Origin: CAZCWX01 sp964502465
GTDB lineage: Bacteria; Desulfobacterota; Binatia; Bin18
Direction of reading: 5' to 3'
NCBI GenBank assembly: GCA_964502465.1
Contig: CAZCWX010000151.1
Coordinates: 1-8,843, forward strand
DNA: 8,843 nucleotides
Shown: in pieces, positions 1-6,410 of the stretch
Position numbering within the stretch: position 1 is the stretch's first letter
How the letters are laid out: every line of letters starts with the position of its first letter
Made by a program: the position numbers and the translations under genes
The notes under the pieces: model-generated
What the model saw: the letters and a program-made list of their open reading frames with translations, nothing else
What the model was told of the DNA's origin: nothing
Database searches by the model: none

Positions 1-1
1 C

Positions 2-553
2 ATCCCGTGGGCACAGGTGCAGCTCTTTTGGGGAGATGAACGGTGTGTGCCCCCGACCCATCCTGATAGTAACTATCACATGGCCGAAGAGACCTTGCTC
101 TCTCGCATTGCTATCCCAGCGCAGCATATCAACCGTATACCTGCAGAACTGCCTCCAGACGAAGCTGCTAGTAAATATGAGCAAACCCTCCGAGATACCT
201 TCGCGGTATCGGCAGACGCCTTGCCGCGGTTTGACTTGATTTTTCTTGGGATGGGACCAGACGGGCATACGGCCTCACTCTTTCCCGGAACCCCAGGGAT
301 ACACGAAACCAAACGGTTGGTGATTGCTCAGTATGTCGAGAAACTGCAGACCTGGCGCATAACACTCACGCCTCCCGTACTGAATAATGCCGCCCATGTA
401 GTCTTTCTCGTCTGTGGTGCAGACAAAGCGGAGACGCTCAAGGCGGTGCTGCAAGGTCCTTTTGAACCAGAGCGGTTTCCGTCTCAATTAATTCGTCCTA
501 CGCAGGGCACGCTGCTGTGGCTCGTGGATCAAGCCGCTGCTAACGCTCTATGA
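2..553 (+). CDS. pgl: 6-phosphogluconolactonase, 3' part (5' end outside window)
   Basis: This enzyme hydrolyses 6-phospho-D-glucono-1,5-lactone to 6-phosphogluconate, the second step of the oxidative pentose phosphate pathway, in the cytosol. The frame is open from base 2, and the residues before the first GTG (IPWAQ) match the family's conserved tryptophan region, so the GTG at 17 is internal and the true start lies upstream. Visible hallmarks are LFWGDERCVP followed by DSNYHMAEETLL near the left edge, and the central LGMGPDGHTASLFPG block that forms the substrate site. About 183 residues are present; family members are usually about 220-260, so roughly the first 50-60 are missing. The gene ends in TGA at 551-553. 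The 222 bases to the next gene argue against co-transcription with the kinase. In many bacteria zwf or other pentose-phosphate genes sit upstream, which cannot be seen here. Confidence 0.95.
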   Translation: MPWAQVQLFWGDERCVPPTHPDSNYHMAEETLLSRIAIPAQHINRIPAELPPDEAASKYEQTLRDTFAVSADALPRFDLIFLGMGPDGHTASLFPGTPGIHETKRLVIAQYVEKLQTWRITLTPPVLNNAAHVVFLVCGADKAETLKAVLQGPFEPERFPSQLIRPTQGTLLWLVDQAAANAL

Positions 554-640
554 AGTTAAGGGATAATGACCAGGGAAACCTCAGGCGCAGCCTGCCCTAC
601 TCAGTTTGCTTTCTCCAGCAGTAGTAGAGGTATGCCCCTT

Positions 641-655
641 TCAGAATTTTTCTGA
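641..655. promoter_or_regulatory. Dyad upstream of the kinase operon, possible operator
   Basis: TCAGAA and its exact complement TTCTGA are separated by TTT, about 120 bases before the kinase start. A further TTTTCAG half-site follows at 661-667. The site is AT-rich with no clear T-run, so it looks more like a protein-binding site than a terminator for pgl. The rest of 554-775 contains a short 5-bp hairpin at about 594-606 (CAGGC/GCCTG), an 8-bp palindrome CAATATTG at 701-708 and no promoter that matches -35/-10 or -24/-12 consensus well. Confidence 0.3.
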
Positions 656-765
656 CAATATTTTCAGTATCCTTCCGACTTCCTTCGCTTTACACAAACA
701 CAATATTGGGCAACAACTAAAAAAGAGTACAGTGGATTGATTCACTGCCAGGAAGAGTTTCTCTC

Positions 766-770
766 AGGAG
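766..770 (+). promoter_or_regulatory. Ribosome binding site that sets the kinase start
   Basis: AGGAG lies 5 bases before the ATG at 776. The alternative upstream TTG at 737 has no comparable site and would add 13 polar residues before the membrane segment, so the ATG is preferred. Confidence 0.75.
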
Positions 771-775
771 TCCCG

Positions 776-2785
776 ATGCGCCTTCCCGCTTTTCTCAAAA
801 GTATGCACTGGACAGTCCGGACGAAAATCGTGGTGAGCCTTACTATTATCGTGTGCATCGGCACAGTCTCGATGCTCGCCATCTATCTTGGTCTCAGCCT
901 GCTTAAGCAGGCGATGAAAAACTTTGCCGATATCAAGGAACCGAGTAGTGCTGCTGCATACGAAATGGAAATTAACGTCAACGGCATGGGCTTAGCAGTC
1001 TTGAAGTATCTTGATACCGGCAACCCACTCTACCGTGAGTGGGCAAACGGAGATGCAGAGGATTTCGAACAATTCCATGCCAGGTATCTCAGGTTGAGCC
1101 GCACCCCAAAGACACAGGAACTTGGCACTGTCATCGGCAGTCTTTATCAAGAGTTCACAGTTTTGGGGCAAACCCTGATGCAAAAACGGGATGAGCAGGC
1201 GGCGGTTTTAGCCAACGTGACCAATAACATTGAAAAGATCAATACGATCATCGATGACGAATTACAACCAACTGTCGATCGTCATCGTCCAGACGCACTG
1301 CAGAAAATCGAAGCCATTATCGATATGGAAGCTGATATTGCAGAAATGGGCCTGTGGCTGGCCAACTATCAGCGTGAGCCAAAAGCAGAATACAAGCAAC
1401 TCATTGTGAAGCACGACGAGGAGTTCCAAGATTCACTCGCCAGGTTCCAAAATCTGACTCTCACCACTGCAGAAAGACGTTGGGGAGAAGAGCTTGAAAG
1501 CCTCTTTAGGCAAATAACGACTATGTTTGGAGACGTACTCACACGCGAAGATTTTCTGCGCACTCATATCAAGCAATTCATTGATCTACGCTTACAAATG
1601 GATCACTTGCTCGATGAAGAGATTCAGGTTCTTGCCCTGCAAGATCTCTACACACCGAGAAGAGAAGCCGACCAGGCAACCGGCTATGTCCTCCAGACGA
1701 TTCAACTGTTACTCCCGTTGTTCATTTTTTCCGCTGTCGGTGTCGCCGTCCTGCTGATCCGCGTGATTACTCGGCCGATTCAAGCGTTGATGAACGGAAC
1801 TGCAGCGGTGGGCCATGGAAACTTACAGTATCGCATCGTCCCCGAGGGTCGGGACGAGTTCGCCGAGTTGGCACAGCAATTCAACCGCATGGTCGCTGAG
1901 TTGCAGGCCACAACGGTTTCGAAAACGCTCTTAGAAGCCAGTGAAGCCAAATTACAGGAGACTGTTGCTGATCTCCGTCGAGAAATCACTGAACGCGAGC
2001 GCGCAGAGGAGGAGCAGGCACGGCTACAAGTTTCACTCCGTCGGAGCGAAACGATGTCCGCCATGGGCGCACTGATCGCCGGGGTTGCCCATGAGGTGCG
2101 CAACCCACTCTTTGCCATCTCGTCAACCCTCGATGCCTTTGAAGCCCGCTTTGGCACACGGGAGGAACACCAACGCTATCTCAGTGTGCTGCGTGGAGAG
2201 GCGAATCGTCTGGCCGCCTTGATGCAAGCCCTCCTTGAATATGGGAAGCCTCCAAGTACCGAGTTATTACCCGATCTGGTCAAGGAAGCTATCACGCAAG
2301 CAGTTCGCGCGTGTACTGCTCTCGCAAAGGCTGCGAACGTGAAGATCACCGGCAACGGCTGCAGGAGTCATGCACTGATTCGTATGGATCGTCAACGCAT
2401 GCAACAAGTCTTTCAGAATCTTATCGAGAACGCTATTCAACACTCCCCACCGGGAGGGAGTGTTGTAGTAGAGGTGGAAGAGACCAACCAAGACAGGCAG
2501 GCGTGGGTTGAGTGTACCGTCACAGACTCTGGTCCTGGGTTCCAGACAAAGGACCTTCCAAGGATATTTGAACCTTTTTTTACCCGCCGCCGTGGAGGAA
2601 CAGGTCTCGGGTTGTCCATCGTCCAGCGGATCGTGGAAGAGCACGCAGGAACGATTTCTGGAGGGAACCGACCCGAAGGAGGAGCCATCATGACGATACG
2701 GTTTCCACTCGTCCAGCAGCCAATAGTACACGAAGGGGAAATGAGGGAGTCTCTCGGTGGCACGGAACAAAATCTTAGTTGTTGA
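776..2785 (+). CDS. Membrane sensor histidine kinase (HAMP, HisKA, HATPase_c), partner of the sigma-54 regulator
   Basis: The protein has 669 residues from the ATG at 776. Order of parts: short cytoplasmic N-terminus; membrane helix 1 at about 19-43; a mostly helical extracytoplasmic region at about 44-308; membrane helix 2 at about 309-328; a HAMP linker at about 329-381 beginning RVITRPI; a charged coiled coil at about 388-430; the dimerisation/phosphoacceptor domain with AHEVRNPL, phosphoacceptor His439; and the ATPase domain with N box (NLIENAIQHS, Asn552), G1 box DSGPG (Asp584) and G2 box GTGLGLS (608-614). The HExRNP form of the H box is the type usually paired with NtrC-family regulators, and such a regulator follows with a 29-base overlap, which implies translational coupling. 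The sensor region has no recognised ligand motif; its length and repeated heptad-like helices suggest tandem four-helix bundles (inference). The stimulus is unknown. No PAS domain is visible. Confidence 0.93.
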   Translation: MRLPAFLKSMHWTVRTKIVVSLTIIVCIGTVSMLAIYLGLSLLKQAMKNFADIKEPSSAAAYEMEINVNGMGLAVLKYLDTGNPLYREWANGDAEDFEQFHARYLRLSRTPKTQELGTVIGSLYQEFTVLGQTLMQKRDEQAAVLANVTNNIEKINTIIDDELQPTVDRHRPDALQKIEAIIDMEADIAEMGLWLANYQREPKAEYKQLIVKHDEEFQDSLARFQNLTLTTAERRWGEELESLFRQITTMFGDVLTREDFLRTHIKQFIDLRLQMDHLLDEEIQVLALQDLYTPRREADQATGYVLQTIQLLLPLFIFSAVGVAVLLIRVITRPIQALMNGTAAVGHGNLQYRIVPEGRDEFAELAQQFNRMVAELQATTVSKTLLEASEAKLQETVADLRREITERERAEEEQARLQVSLRRSETMSAMGALIAGVAHEVRNPLFAISSTLDAFEARFGTREEHQRYLSVLRGEANRLAALMQALLEYGKPPSTELLPDLVKEAITQAVRACTALAKAANVKITGNGCRSHALIRMDRQRMQQVFQNLIENAIQHSPPGGSVVVEVEETNQDRQAWVECTVTDSGPGFQTKDLPRIFEPFFTRRRGGTGLGLSIVQRIVEEHAGTISGGNRPEGGAIMTIRFPLVQQPIVHEGEMRESLGGTEQNLSC

Positions 2786-4109
2786 CGATGAAGCTGGCAT
2801 CCGTTTCGGCATCCGGGATTTCCTCGAAGCCCAAGGGTACGAGGTAGACGAAACCGATAGCTGTCAGGGGGTGCGGGAAATCTTCCGGATGTCCCGACCA
2901 GACGCTGTCATCATCGATTACGTGTTACCAGATGGCAATGCACTTGAGGTTATCCCAGACCTCAAGCGTGTTGACCCAGGAGTTCCGCTCGTCATCCTGA
3001 CCGGGCACGGTTCTATCGAACTTGCTGTGCAAGCAGTTAAAGAGGGAGCCGAGCAGTTTCTTACGAAGCCGGTTGAACTCCCAGCCCTCCTTGTCGTCTT
3101 GCAGCGCCTTCTGGAAGATCAGCGCAATCGTCAGAAGCAACTGGCAGGCAAATCCCGGCAAGCTCGTGAAATCGTCGATCCATTCCTTGGCACCGGTGCA
3201 GCGATCCGCCAGCTCGCTGAGCAGGCCCATAAAGTACTGTCTTCGGAGAGCCCAATTCTCATCCAAGGAGAGACAGGGGTTGGGAAAGGCGTGCTAGCGA
3301 GATGGCTGCATGAGCACGGTCCCCGGTCGGAAGAGGCATTTGTCGATCTCAACTGTGCAGGGTTATCACGTGAGTTCCTGGAAACAGAGCTTTTTGGCCA
3401 TGAGAAAGGGGCTTTTACCGGCGCAGTCAACAGCAAAACCGGCCTGTTGGAGGTTGCCCATCGAGGCACTGTATTTCTCGATGAGATCGGGGATATGGAT
3501 CTCCAAGTTCAGCCTAAGCTGCTCAAAGTGTTAGAGGAGAAACGGTTTCGTCGTTTGGGGGATGTTCGCGACCGCCAAGTCGATATTCGTCTCATTGCTG
3601 CAACCCACCAGGACCTCGGCCTCCTCGCTCAGGAGAAGCAATTCCGCAGCGACCTCTACTTTCGCATCAGCACGATTCCGCTCACTGTGCCTCCGTTGCG
3701 AGAAAGAGGAGAGGATATCCTTATGCTCGCTCAATACCTGCTCCAGCGACTCGCTGTTGATCTTGGACGCGGCGATGTCACGCTCACGCCAGATGCAGAG
3801 CAGACACTCCAGGCGCATCCGTGGCCTGGCAATATCAGAGAGCTGCGCAATGTCCTCGAACGCGCGGTGTTGCTCAGCGACCGGCGCATCCTTGGCCGGA
3901 AAGACCTGCGGTTCGACATTCCTGCGGGGACCGAGACAGGGACAACCAATACATCTTTGACGCTCCGGGAATTGGAGCAGCGGCACATTGAGCGGGTTCT
4001 CCAAGAAGAGCAGGGTCATGTCGAGTCAGCAGCGAAGAGGCTAGGAATCCCACGGAGCACCCTCTATCAGAAAATCAAGCAGTATCAGATCGTCTTGTCC
4101 AAGGGCTAA
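2757..4109 (+). CDS. NtrC-family sigma-54-dependent response regulator
   Basis: A 450-residue transcription activator that, when phosphorylated by its kinase, hydrolyses ATP to open promoters bound by sigma-54 RNA polymerase. Receiver domain at 1-120: acidic pocket Asp10/Asp11, phosphoacceptor Asp54, Thr82, Lys104. Central AAA+ domain at about 143-375: Walker A GETGVGKG (171-178), the sigma-54-contacting GAFTGA loop (218-223, intact), Walker B with Asp242-Glu243, and the FRSDLYFRIS arginine-finger region (297-306). A Fis-type helix-turn-helix lies at about 402-443 (ESAAKRLGIPRSTLYQKIKQY). All functional motifs are intact, so it should be an active enhancer-binding protein. The start is GTG at 2757, with GAGGGAG at 2743-2749 seven bases before it; it overlaps the kinase stop by 29 bases. 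The target genes are not known, but the secreted-protein promoter near 6319-6335 is a candidate. Confidence 0.95.
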   Translation: MARNKILVVDDEAGIRFGIRDFLEAQGYEVDETDSCQGVREIFRMSRPDAVIIDYVLPDGNALEVIPDLKRVDPGVPLVILTGHGSIELAVQAVKEGAEQFLTKPVELPALLVVLQRLLEDQRNRQKQLAGKSRQAREIVDPFLGTGAAIRQLAEQAHKVLSSESPILIQGETGVGKGVLARWLHEHGPRSEEAFVDLNCAGLSREFLETELFGHEKGAFTGAVNSKTGLLEVAHRGTVFLDEIGDMDLQVQPKLLKVLEEKRFRRLGDVRDRQVDIRLIAATHQDLGLLAQEKQFRSDLYFRISTIPLTVPPLRERGEDILMLAQYLLQRLAVDLGRGDVTLTPDAEQTLQAHPWPGNIRELRNVLERAVLLSDRRILGRKDLRFDIPAGTETGTTNTSLTLRELEQRHIERVLQEEQGHVESAAKRLGIPRSTLYQKIKQYQIVLSKG

Positions 4110-4110
4110 A

Positions 4111-4161
4111 GCGTCGCGAAGCGCAGTCGAAGGATTCTGCGCGCCACTGAGAATGACAGTG
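4111..4161. repeat. Intergenic hairpin repeat between converging genes, dispersed-repeat-like
   Basis: Two small stem-loops lie back to back just after the regulator stop: GCGCAG (4121-4126) pairs with CTGCGC (4137-4142) across a 10-base loop, and CACTG (4145-4149) pairs with CAGTG (4157-4161) across 7 bases. The wording (GCGAAGCGCAGTCGAAGGAT, then GAGAATGACA) resembles short dispersed intergenic repeats seen in many bacterial genomes. It lies between two convergent genes, where it could act as a bidirectional transcription end. Repeat status cannot be proven from one window. Confidence 0.45.
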
Positions 4162-4211
4162 TGGCTCGCACAACAAGTGATGTATACCACAGTCATGATT
4201 CATCGCATCCG

Positions 4212-4234
4212 CGTCATGCCTGACGGGACTTTTT
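4212..4234 (+). terminator. Weak candidate terminator for the kinase-regulator operon
   Basis: CGTCA and TGACG form a 5-bp stem with the loop TGCC at 4212-4225, followed after four bases by TTTTT at 4230-4234. The stem is short and the T-run is not immediately adjacent, and the site overlaps the last codons of the opposing receiver gene, so this is only a possible terminator. Confidence 0.25.
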
Positions 4235-4606
4235 CCGCGCATTGAGCAGCTCGCAGACAATTTGCTCCACCTCCGGCAAAGGTTTCGGCTTATGGAGACA
4301 CACATCGACCCCGCGCTGACGCGCTTCCCTCTCGATCTGGGGAGACCAATGTCCAGTCAACAGGATCGTACGGATGGTTGGCGACCGATCGCGCGCATAC
4401 GCAACCAAGTCGAAGCCCTGGGTATCGTCCATCCCAGTCAGTCTTAGGTCTGTCATGAACACTGGGTAGCGGTTCACCGCCAGGAGTGCCTTTGCCTCTT
4501 GCACATCTTGTGCGCAGTCCACAGCAAAATCACGGCTCGTAAAATATTCCCTCAAGGCAAATAGGGTGGACCTGTCATCGTCTACGATTAGGATGCGCTG
4601 TGGCAT
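4214..4606 (-). CDS. Stand-alone receiver-domain response regulator
   Basis: A 130-residue protein consisting of a receiver domain and a short basic tail (ARKKSRQA). The phosphorylation site is complete: Asp9/Asp10 in the acidic pocket, phosphoacceptor Asp53 in MTDLRLTGMD, Thr84 and Lys106 in HKPKP. No output domain is present, so it would act by binding a partner or as a phosphate relay or sink, like other single-domain receivers. The ATG at 4604-4606 is preceded by GGAG (4612-4615 on this strand) with 5 bases spacing. It converges on the kinase-regulator pair, so it is not in that operon, but proximity makes the membrane kinase at 776-2785 a plausible phosphodonor (inference). It lies 184 bases downstream of the membrane-protein gene on the same strand. 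Confidence 0.88.
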   Translation of the reverse strand: MPQRILIVDDDRSTLFALREYFTSRDFAVDCAQDVQEAKALLAVNRYPVFMTDLRLTGMDDTQGFDLVAYARDRSPTIRTILLTGHWSPQIEREARQRGVDVCLHKPKPLPEVEQIVCELLNARKKSRQA

Positions 4607-4710
4607 GATCGCTCCGAAGGTTGGCGGATACAGAGAACTGATGATCCTTTGGTCGGCATGATGTGCTTGTTGACCTTCTTGCTACTTGCCAACGAGTGTA
4701 TGAGAGTCTG

Positions 4711-4727
4711 TCATGCTCGCGGCATGA
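4711..4727. promoter_or_regulatory. Dyad upstream of the receiver gene
   Basis: TCATGC (4711-4716) and its complement GCATGA (4722-4727) are separated by TCGCG, about 105 bases upstream of the receiver start. It could be an operator or a short hairpin. The rest of 4607-4790 shows no convincing promoter or gene. Confidence 0.25.
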
Positions 4728-4790
4728 GCGTTGTTGCCCACTCGGGACACAAGCCTTCTTCGTTAGGGGGAATATCGTGGCCCCTCCCAA

Positions 4791-5465
4791 CTACTCCCTC
4801 CCTCGCGCACCAGGATTCCTGTCTCGCGTGAGAAAATCTAAGGTATACCAACAGATCACACTCATCACGACCATCTCTCCCCCGTCGTCTGCAGCTCCGA
4901 GCAACTGGTAGAGAATCGATTCGCTCGGTAGCATTATATGCACCATATCAAGGACGACCCCGAAGAACACGAGCACAAGCAGCATTATCATGAGCCTTTG
5001 CGATACCCGCCTAAACTCTGCTGTTCCCCAGTAATACGCACCGATTAGTGCCGGAAGAAACGCCATTCCGACGAGTGCGCTCACCGTCAGCTCACCAAAA
5101 TCCCTCGCACGTAACCTCAACATCGCGTGGTACTGCCAATGATTCGCCACCATTCTCCCAAGCCTTTCATGCAACATGAAAGCATCGTCCAGCAGGAAAT
5201 AGCCAAAGAGCAAAGACCACACCAGGTAAGAGGGTGCGGATTTGTAGATGCTCAACCAGCAGAAGATCAAGGCGATCCAATATTCTTTAATATATTGGAA
5301 AACCTCTGAGAAGCTACGGTCTACCTCCAGAGAGAAACGAGGGTCAGTGAAATATGGCGAATAGATGTGAAAGAAGTGAAGGACAATAAAGAGCAGGTCT
5401 GTAGCGATCAGCAGAAGGAGGACTTCGGGCGAACCTTTGGTGCTTAGCTTTATCACCTTTATCAC
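4791..5465 (-). CDS. Uncharacterised six-helix membrane protein with conserved-looking Asp/His/Glu in the membrane
   Basis: A 224-residue integral membrane protein of unknown function. Predicted membrane segments are at about 14-35, 61-75, 79-97, 126-147, 157-180 and 196-212. Polar residues that could bind metal sit in or beside these segments: His30/His33, Asp93-Asp94 with His99-Glu100 (LLDDAFMLHE), Asp173 with His176 (LDMVHI) and Asp193-Asp194 with Glu197. From memory, many unnamed bacterial multi-pass proteins share a D(D/E)xxxxHE plus late acidic arrangement, but no function is established. The start is GTG at 5465 with AGG five bases before it; a second in-frame GTG lies three codons further in, and both sit in a 9-base tandem repeat (GTGATAAAG twice), so the exact start is uncertain. 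It lies downstream of the secreted repeat protein on the same strand, with 167 bases between, and upstream of the receiver gene. Confidence 0.8.
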   Translation of the reverse strand: MIKVIKLSTKGSPEVLLLLIATDLLFIVLHFFHIYSPYFTDPRFSLEVDRSFSEVFQYIKEYWIALIFCWLSIYKSAPSYLVWSLLFGYFLLDDAFMLHERLGRMVANHWQYHAMLRLRARDFGELTVSALVGMAFLPALIGAYYWGTAEFRRVSQRLMIMLLVLVFFGVVLDMVHIMLPSESILYQLLGAADDGGEMVVMSVICWYTLDFLTRDRNPGARGRE

Positions 5466-5477
5466 TGCTGCCTAGCT

Positions 5478-5627
5478 TCAAGAAATCTGTAGACGTGAAA
5501 CAATACCCAGGGTATCCAACAGAGATTTTCGGAGTCCGGTCTCCGGGCTAGGCAGGGTCTGTTGGGCCCACCGGCGGGCAATCACGCTCCCTGCGGCAAT
5601 GGCAATAGTCCCCAAAAACTGCTTGAT
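5478..5627 (-). pseudogene. Small ORF of 49 codons with no proper start: remnant or frameshifted small gene
   Basis: Between the secreted-protein stop (5633-5635) and the membrane-protein start lies a stop-free frame of 49 codons ending in TGA at 5478-5480. It reads protein-like: it opens IKQFLGTIAIAAGSVIARRW, a short hydrophobic stretch followed by arginines, and continues as an amphipathic tail ending GIVSRLQIS. It lacks an ATG or GTG near the beginning; its frame starts with ATC just after an in-frame TGA. An ATG at 5629-5631 sits one base out of frame, so removing one A from ATGAATC would give a normal start fused to this frame. Possible explanations: a recent frameshift, a sequencing error, a rare start codon (ATC, or TTG at 5613-5615), or the end of a decayed gene. 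No homologue is recognised. Confidence 0.35.
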
Positions 5628-5632
5628 TCATG

Positions 5633-6196
5633 TTACAAATTTCTGCATTGATCTTCTTTGTCTCCAGCGACGTTGTCGCGTCCTTGTGGGGGAGGGGTGT
5701 TCTCCTTACACTGGAGATTCTCAGCGATCACATTATATGCAATGGTCAGTCCGCCGGTATTCTTCCACGCCTGCAGATTTCCCCCTATCTGGTTATCGAT
5801 TGCCCTGAGCGCTCTGTTGTTTTCCTCGAATTGCAGGTCACCATCGATCCGCACTTCTTTGATGCGAGCCGCGCCACCTTGTTTAATTTGGATGTTTCCG
5901 CCAACAACCGATCCCGGGTTCACATACACAGCCGCTGCCCCTTCCGCTTGGATGTTGCCATCAACACGAACCCGACTCGCATTCAATGTGGCGTTCGTGT
6001 AGACAAACACGTTGCCTTCGACCCGGGTACCCCGCAGGGTACATCTCTTGCCATCGGGCACAACAACATTGTCAACCGTAATCGCACCTAACCGACCGAT
6101 ACACACTGTATCATCCGCTAACGCGATCGACATTCCGCTCAGAGAAGCCAACCCAGTTACCCCAGCCACTATACACATAGCCCGTACCTGTTTCAT
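5633..6196 (-). CDS. Secreted repeat protein, predicted beta-helix, cysteine-capped
   Basis: A 187-residue exported protein of unknown function. It starts with a signal peptide (basic MKQVR, hydrophobic core, SIALA ending at residue 27, cleavage before Asp28). The mature part carries six turns of about 20 residues, each with a [GE][ND][VIL] step: Gly61-Asn62, Gly80-Asn81, Gly100-Asn101, Gly119-Asp120, Gly139-Asn140 and Glu159-Asn160, spaced 19-20 residues apart. Such a period is typical of a right-handed parallel beta-helix (inference). Four mature cysteines bracket the repeats, Cys32 and Cys52 before, Cys163 and Cys184 after, suggesting disulfides that cap the ends. The C-terminus (NLQCKEN ... 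KEDQC) resembles that of other unnamed secreted bacterial proteins, from memory. The ATG at 6194-6196 is preceded by AAAGGGG (6204-6210) at a good distance. Likely sigma-54-controlled, see the promoter at 6319-6335. Not a bactofilin in the strict sense, since those lack a signal peptide. Confidence 0.82.
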   Translation of the reverse strand: MKQVRAMCIVAGVTGLASLSGMSIALADDTVCIGRLGAITVDNVVVPDGKRCTLRGTRVEGNVFVYTNATLNASRVRVDGNIQAEGAAAVYVNPGSVVGGNIQIKQGGAARIKEVRIDGDLQFEENNRALRAIDNQIGGNLQAWKNTGGLTIAYNVIAENLQCKENTPPPQGRDNVAGDKEDQCRNL

Positions 6197-6246
6197 CTGG
6201 ATACCCCTTTCATCAAAGACTGTCGCTGCCAGTCACGCACGTTTCG

Positions 6247-6296
6247 GGAGCCTGAAGGGATTCCTCACAATAAGTGTTCTTCCGTCATCAGGCTCC
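6247..6296 (-). promoter_or_regulatory. Long-loop inverted repeat in the leader of the secreted-protein gene
   Basis: GGAGCCTGA (6247-6255, plus strand) and its exact complement TCAGGCTCC (6288-6296) are separated by 32 bases. If transcription starts near 6308 as predicted, both arms lie in the roughly 110-base untranslated leader and could fold as a 9-bp stem ending about 36 bases before the ribosome binding site. A third copy of the 8-base core, CAGGCTCC, lies at 6345-6352, just upstream of the promoter, so the element may instead be a set of protein-binding half-sites. Confidence 0.5.
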
Positions 6297-6318
6297 TGGG
6301 CGACGTATCCCGTACAGG

Positions 6319-6335
6319 AGCAAGAGACGTGCCTA
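6319..6335 (-). promoter_or_regulatory. Sigma-54 (-24/-12) promoter of the secreted repeat protein
   Basis: Read on the minus strand the sequence is AGGCACGTCTCTTGCT. Against the consensus TGGCACGNNNNTTGCW it fits at every fixed position except the first T, with the invariant GG and GC exactly 10 bases apart. The expected start of transcription is near 6308, giving a leader of about 110 bases before the ATG at 6196. The nearby regulator at 2757-4109 is of the class needed to activate such promoters. Confidence 0.65.
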
Positions 6336-6369
6336 GGGGAACTGCAGGCTCCCGCAACAGATCCAGTAT

Positions 6370-6380
6370 GCAAAATTTGC
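6370..6380. promoter_or_regulatory. 11-base palindrome between promoter and upstream dyad
   Basis: GCAAA and TTTGC flank a single central A. The site lies about 40 bases upstream of the -24 element and could bind an accessory protein. No match to an IHF site was found between promoter and upstream dyad. Confidence 0.25.
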
Positions 6381-6410
6381 GGTTTGCCACGACTGGAAGA
6401 ACCCTGGTTT

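Noticed and set aside
554..640. Terminator after pgl (CAGGC/GCCTG hairpin)
   Set aside because: A 5-bp stem without a following T-run is too weak to call.
1780..2157. 125-residue Ser/Arg-rich minus-strand frame
   Set aside because: Typical antisense shadow of the HAMP and coiled-coil region.
2758..2776. TGGCACG at the regulator start as a sigma-54 -24 element
   Set aside because: The -12 half (TTGC) is missing at the required spacing, and the bases are coding.
2267..2812. 181-residue open frame on the minus strand opposite the kinase ATPase domain
   Set aside because: It lies wholly antisense to well-conserved kinase motifs, has no ribosome binding site of note and its translation shows no protein-like pattern.
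3531..4019. 162-residue minus-strand frame opposite the regulator
   Set aside because: Shadow of the conserved AAA+ domain; composition is not protein-like and no start signal is seen.
4575..4790. 71-residue minus-strand frame upstream of the receiver gene
   Set aside because: It overlaps the receiver start in another frame, is basic and low in hydrophobic pattern, and has no supporting start signal.
5550..5631. Short ORF starting at the ATG 5629-5631 on the minus strand
   Set aside because: It reads 27 residues without protein-like pattern before a stop; the neighbouring frame at 5478-5627 looks more like protein.
5630..6091. 153-residue plus-strand frame opposite the secreted repeat protein
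   Set aside because: The minus-strand frame has a signal peptide, regular repeats and a good ribosome binding site; the plus-strand frame has none of these.
6369..6389. Minus-strand TGGCAAA ... TTTTGCA as a second sigma-54 promoter
   Set aside because: The GG and GC are 15 bases apart instead of 10.
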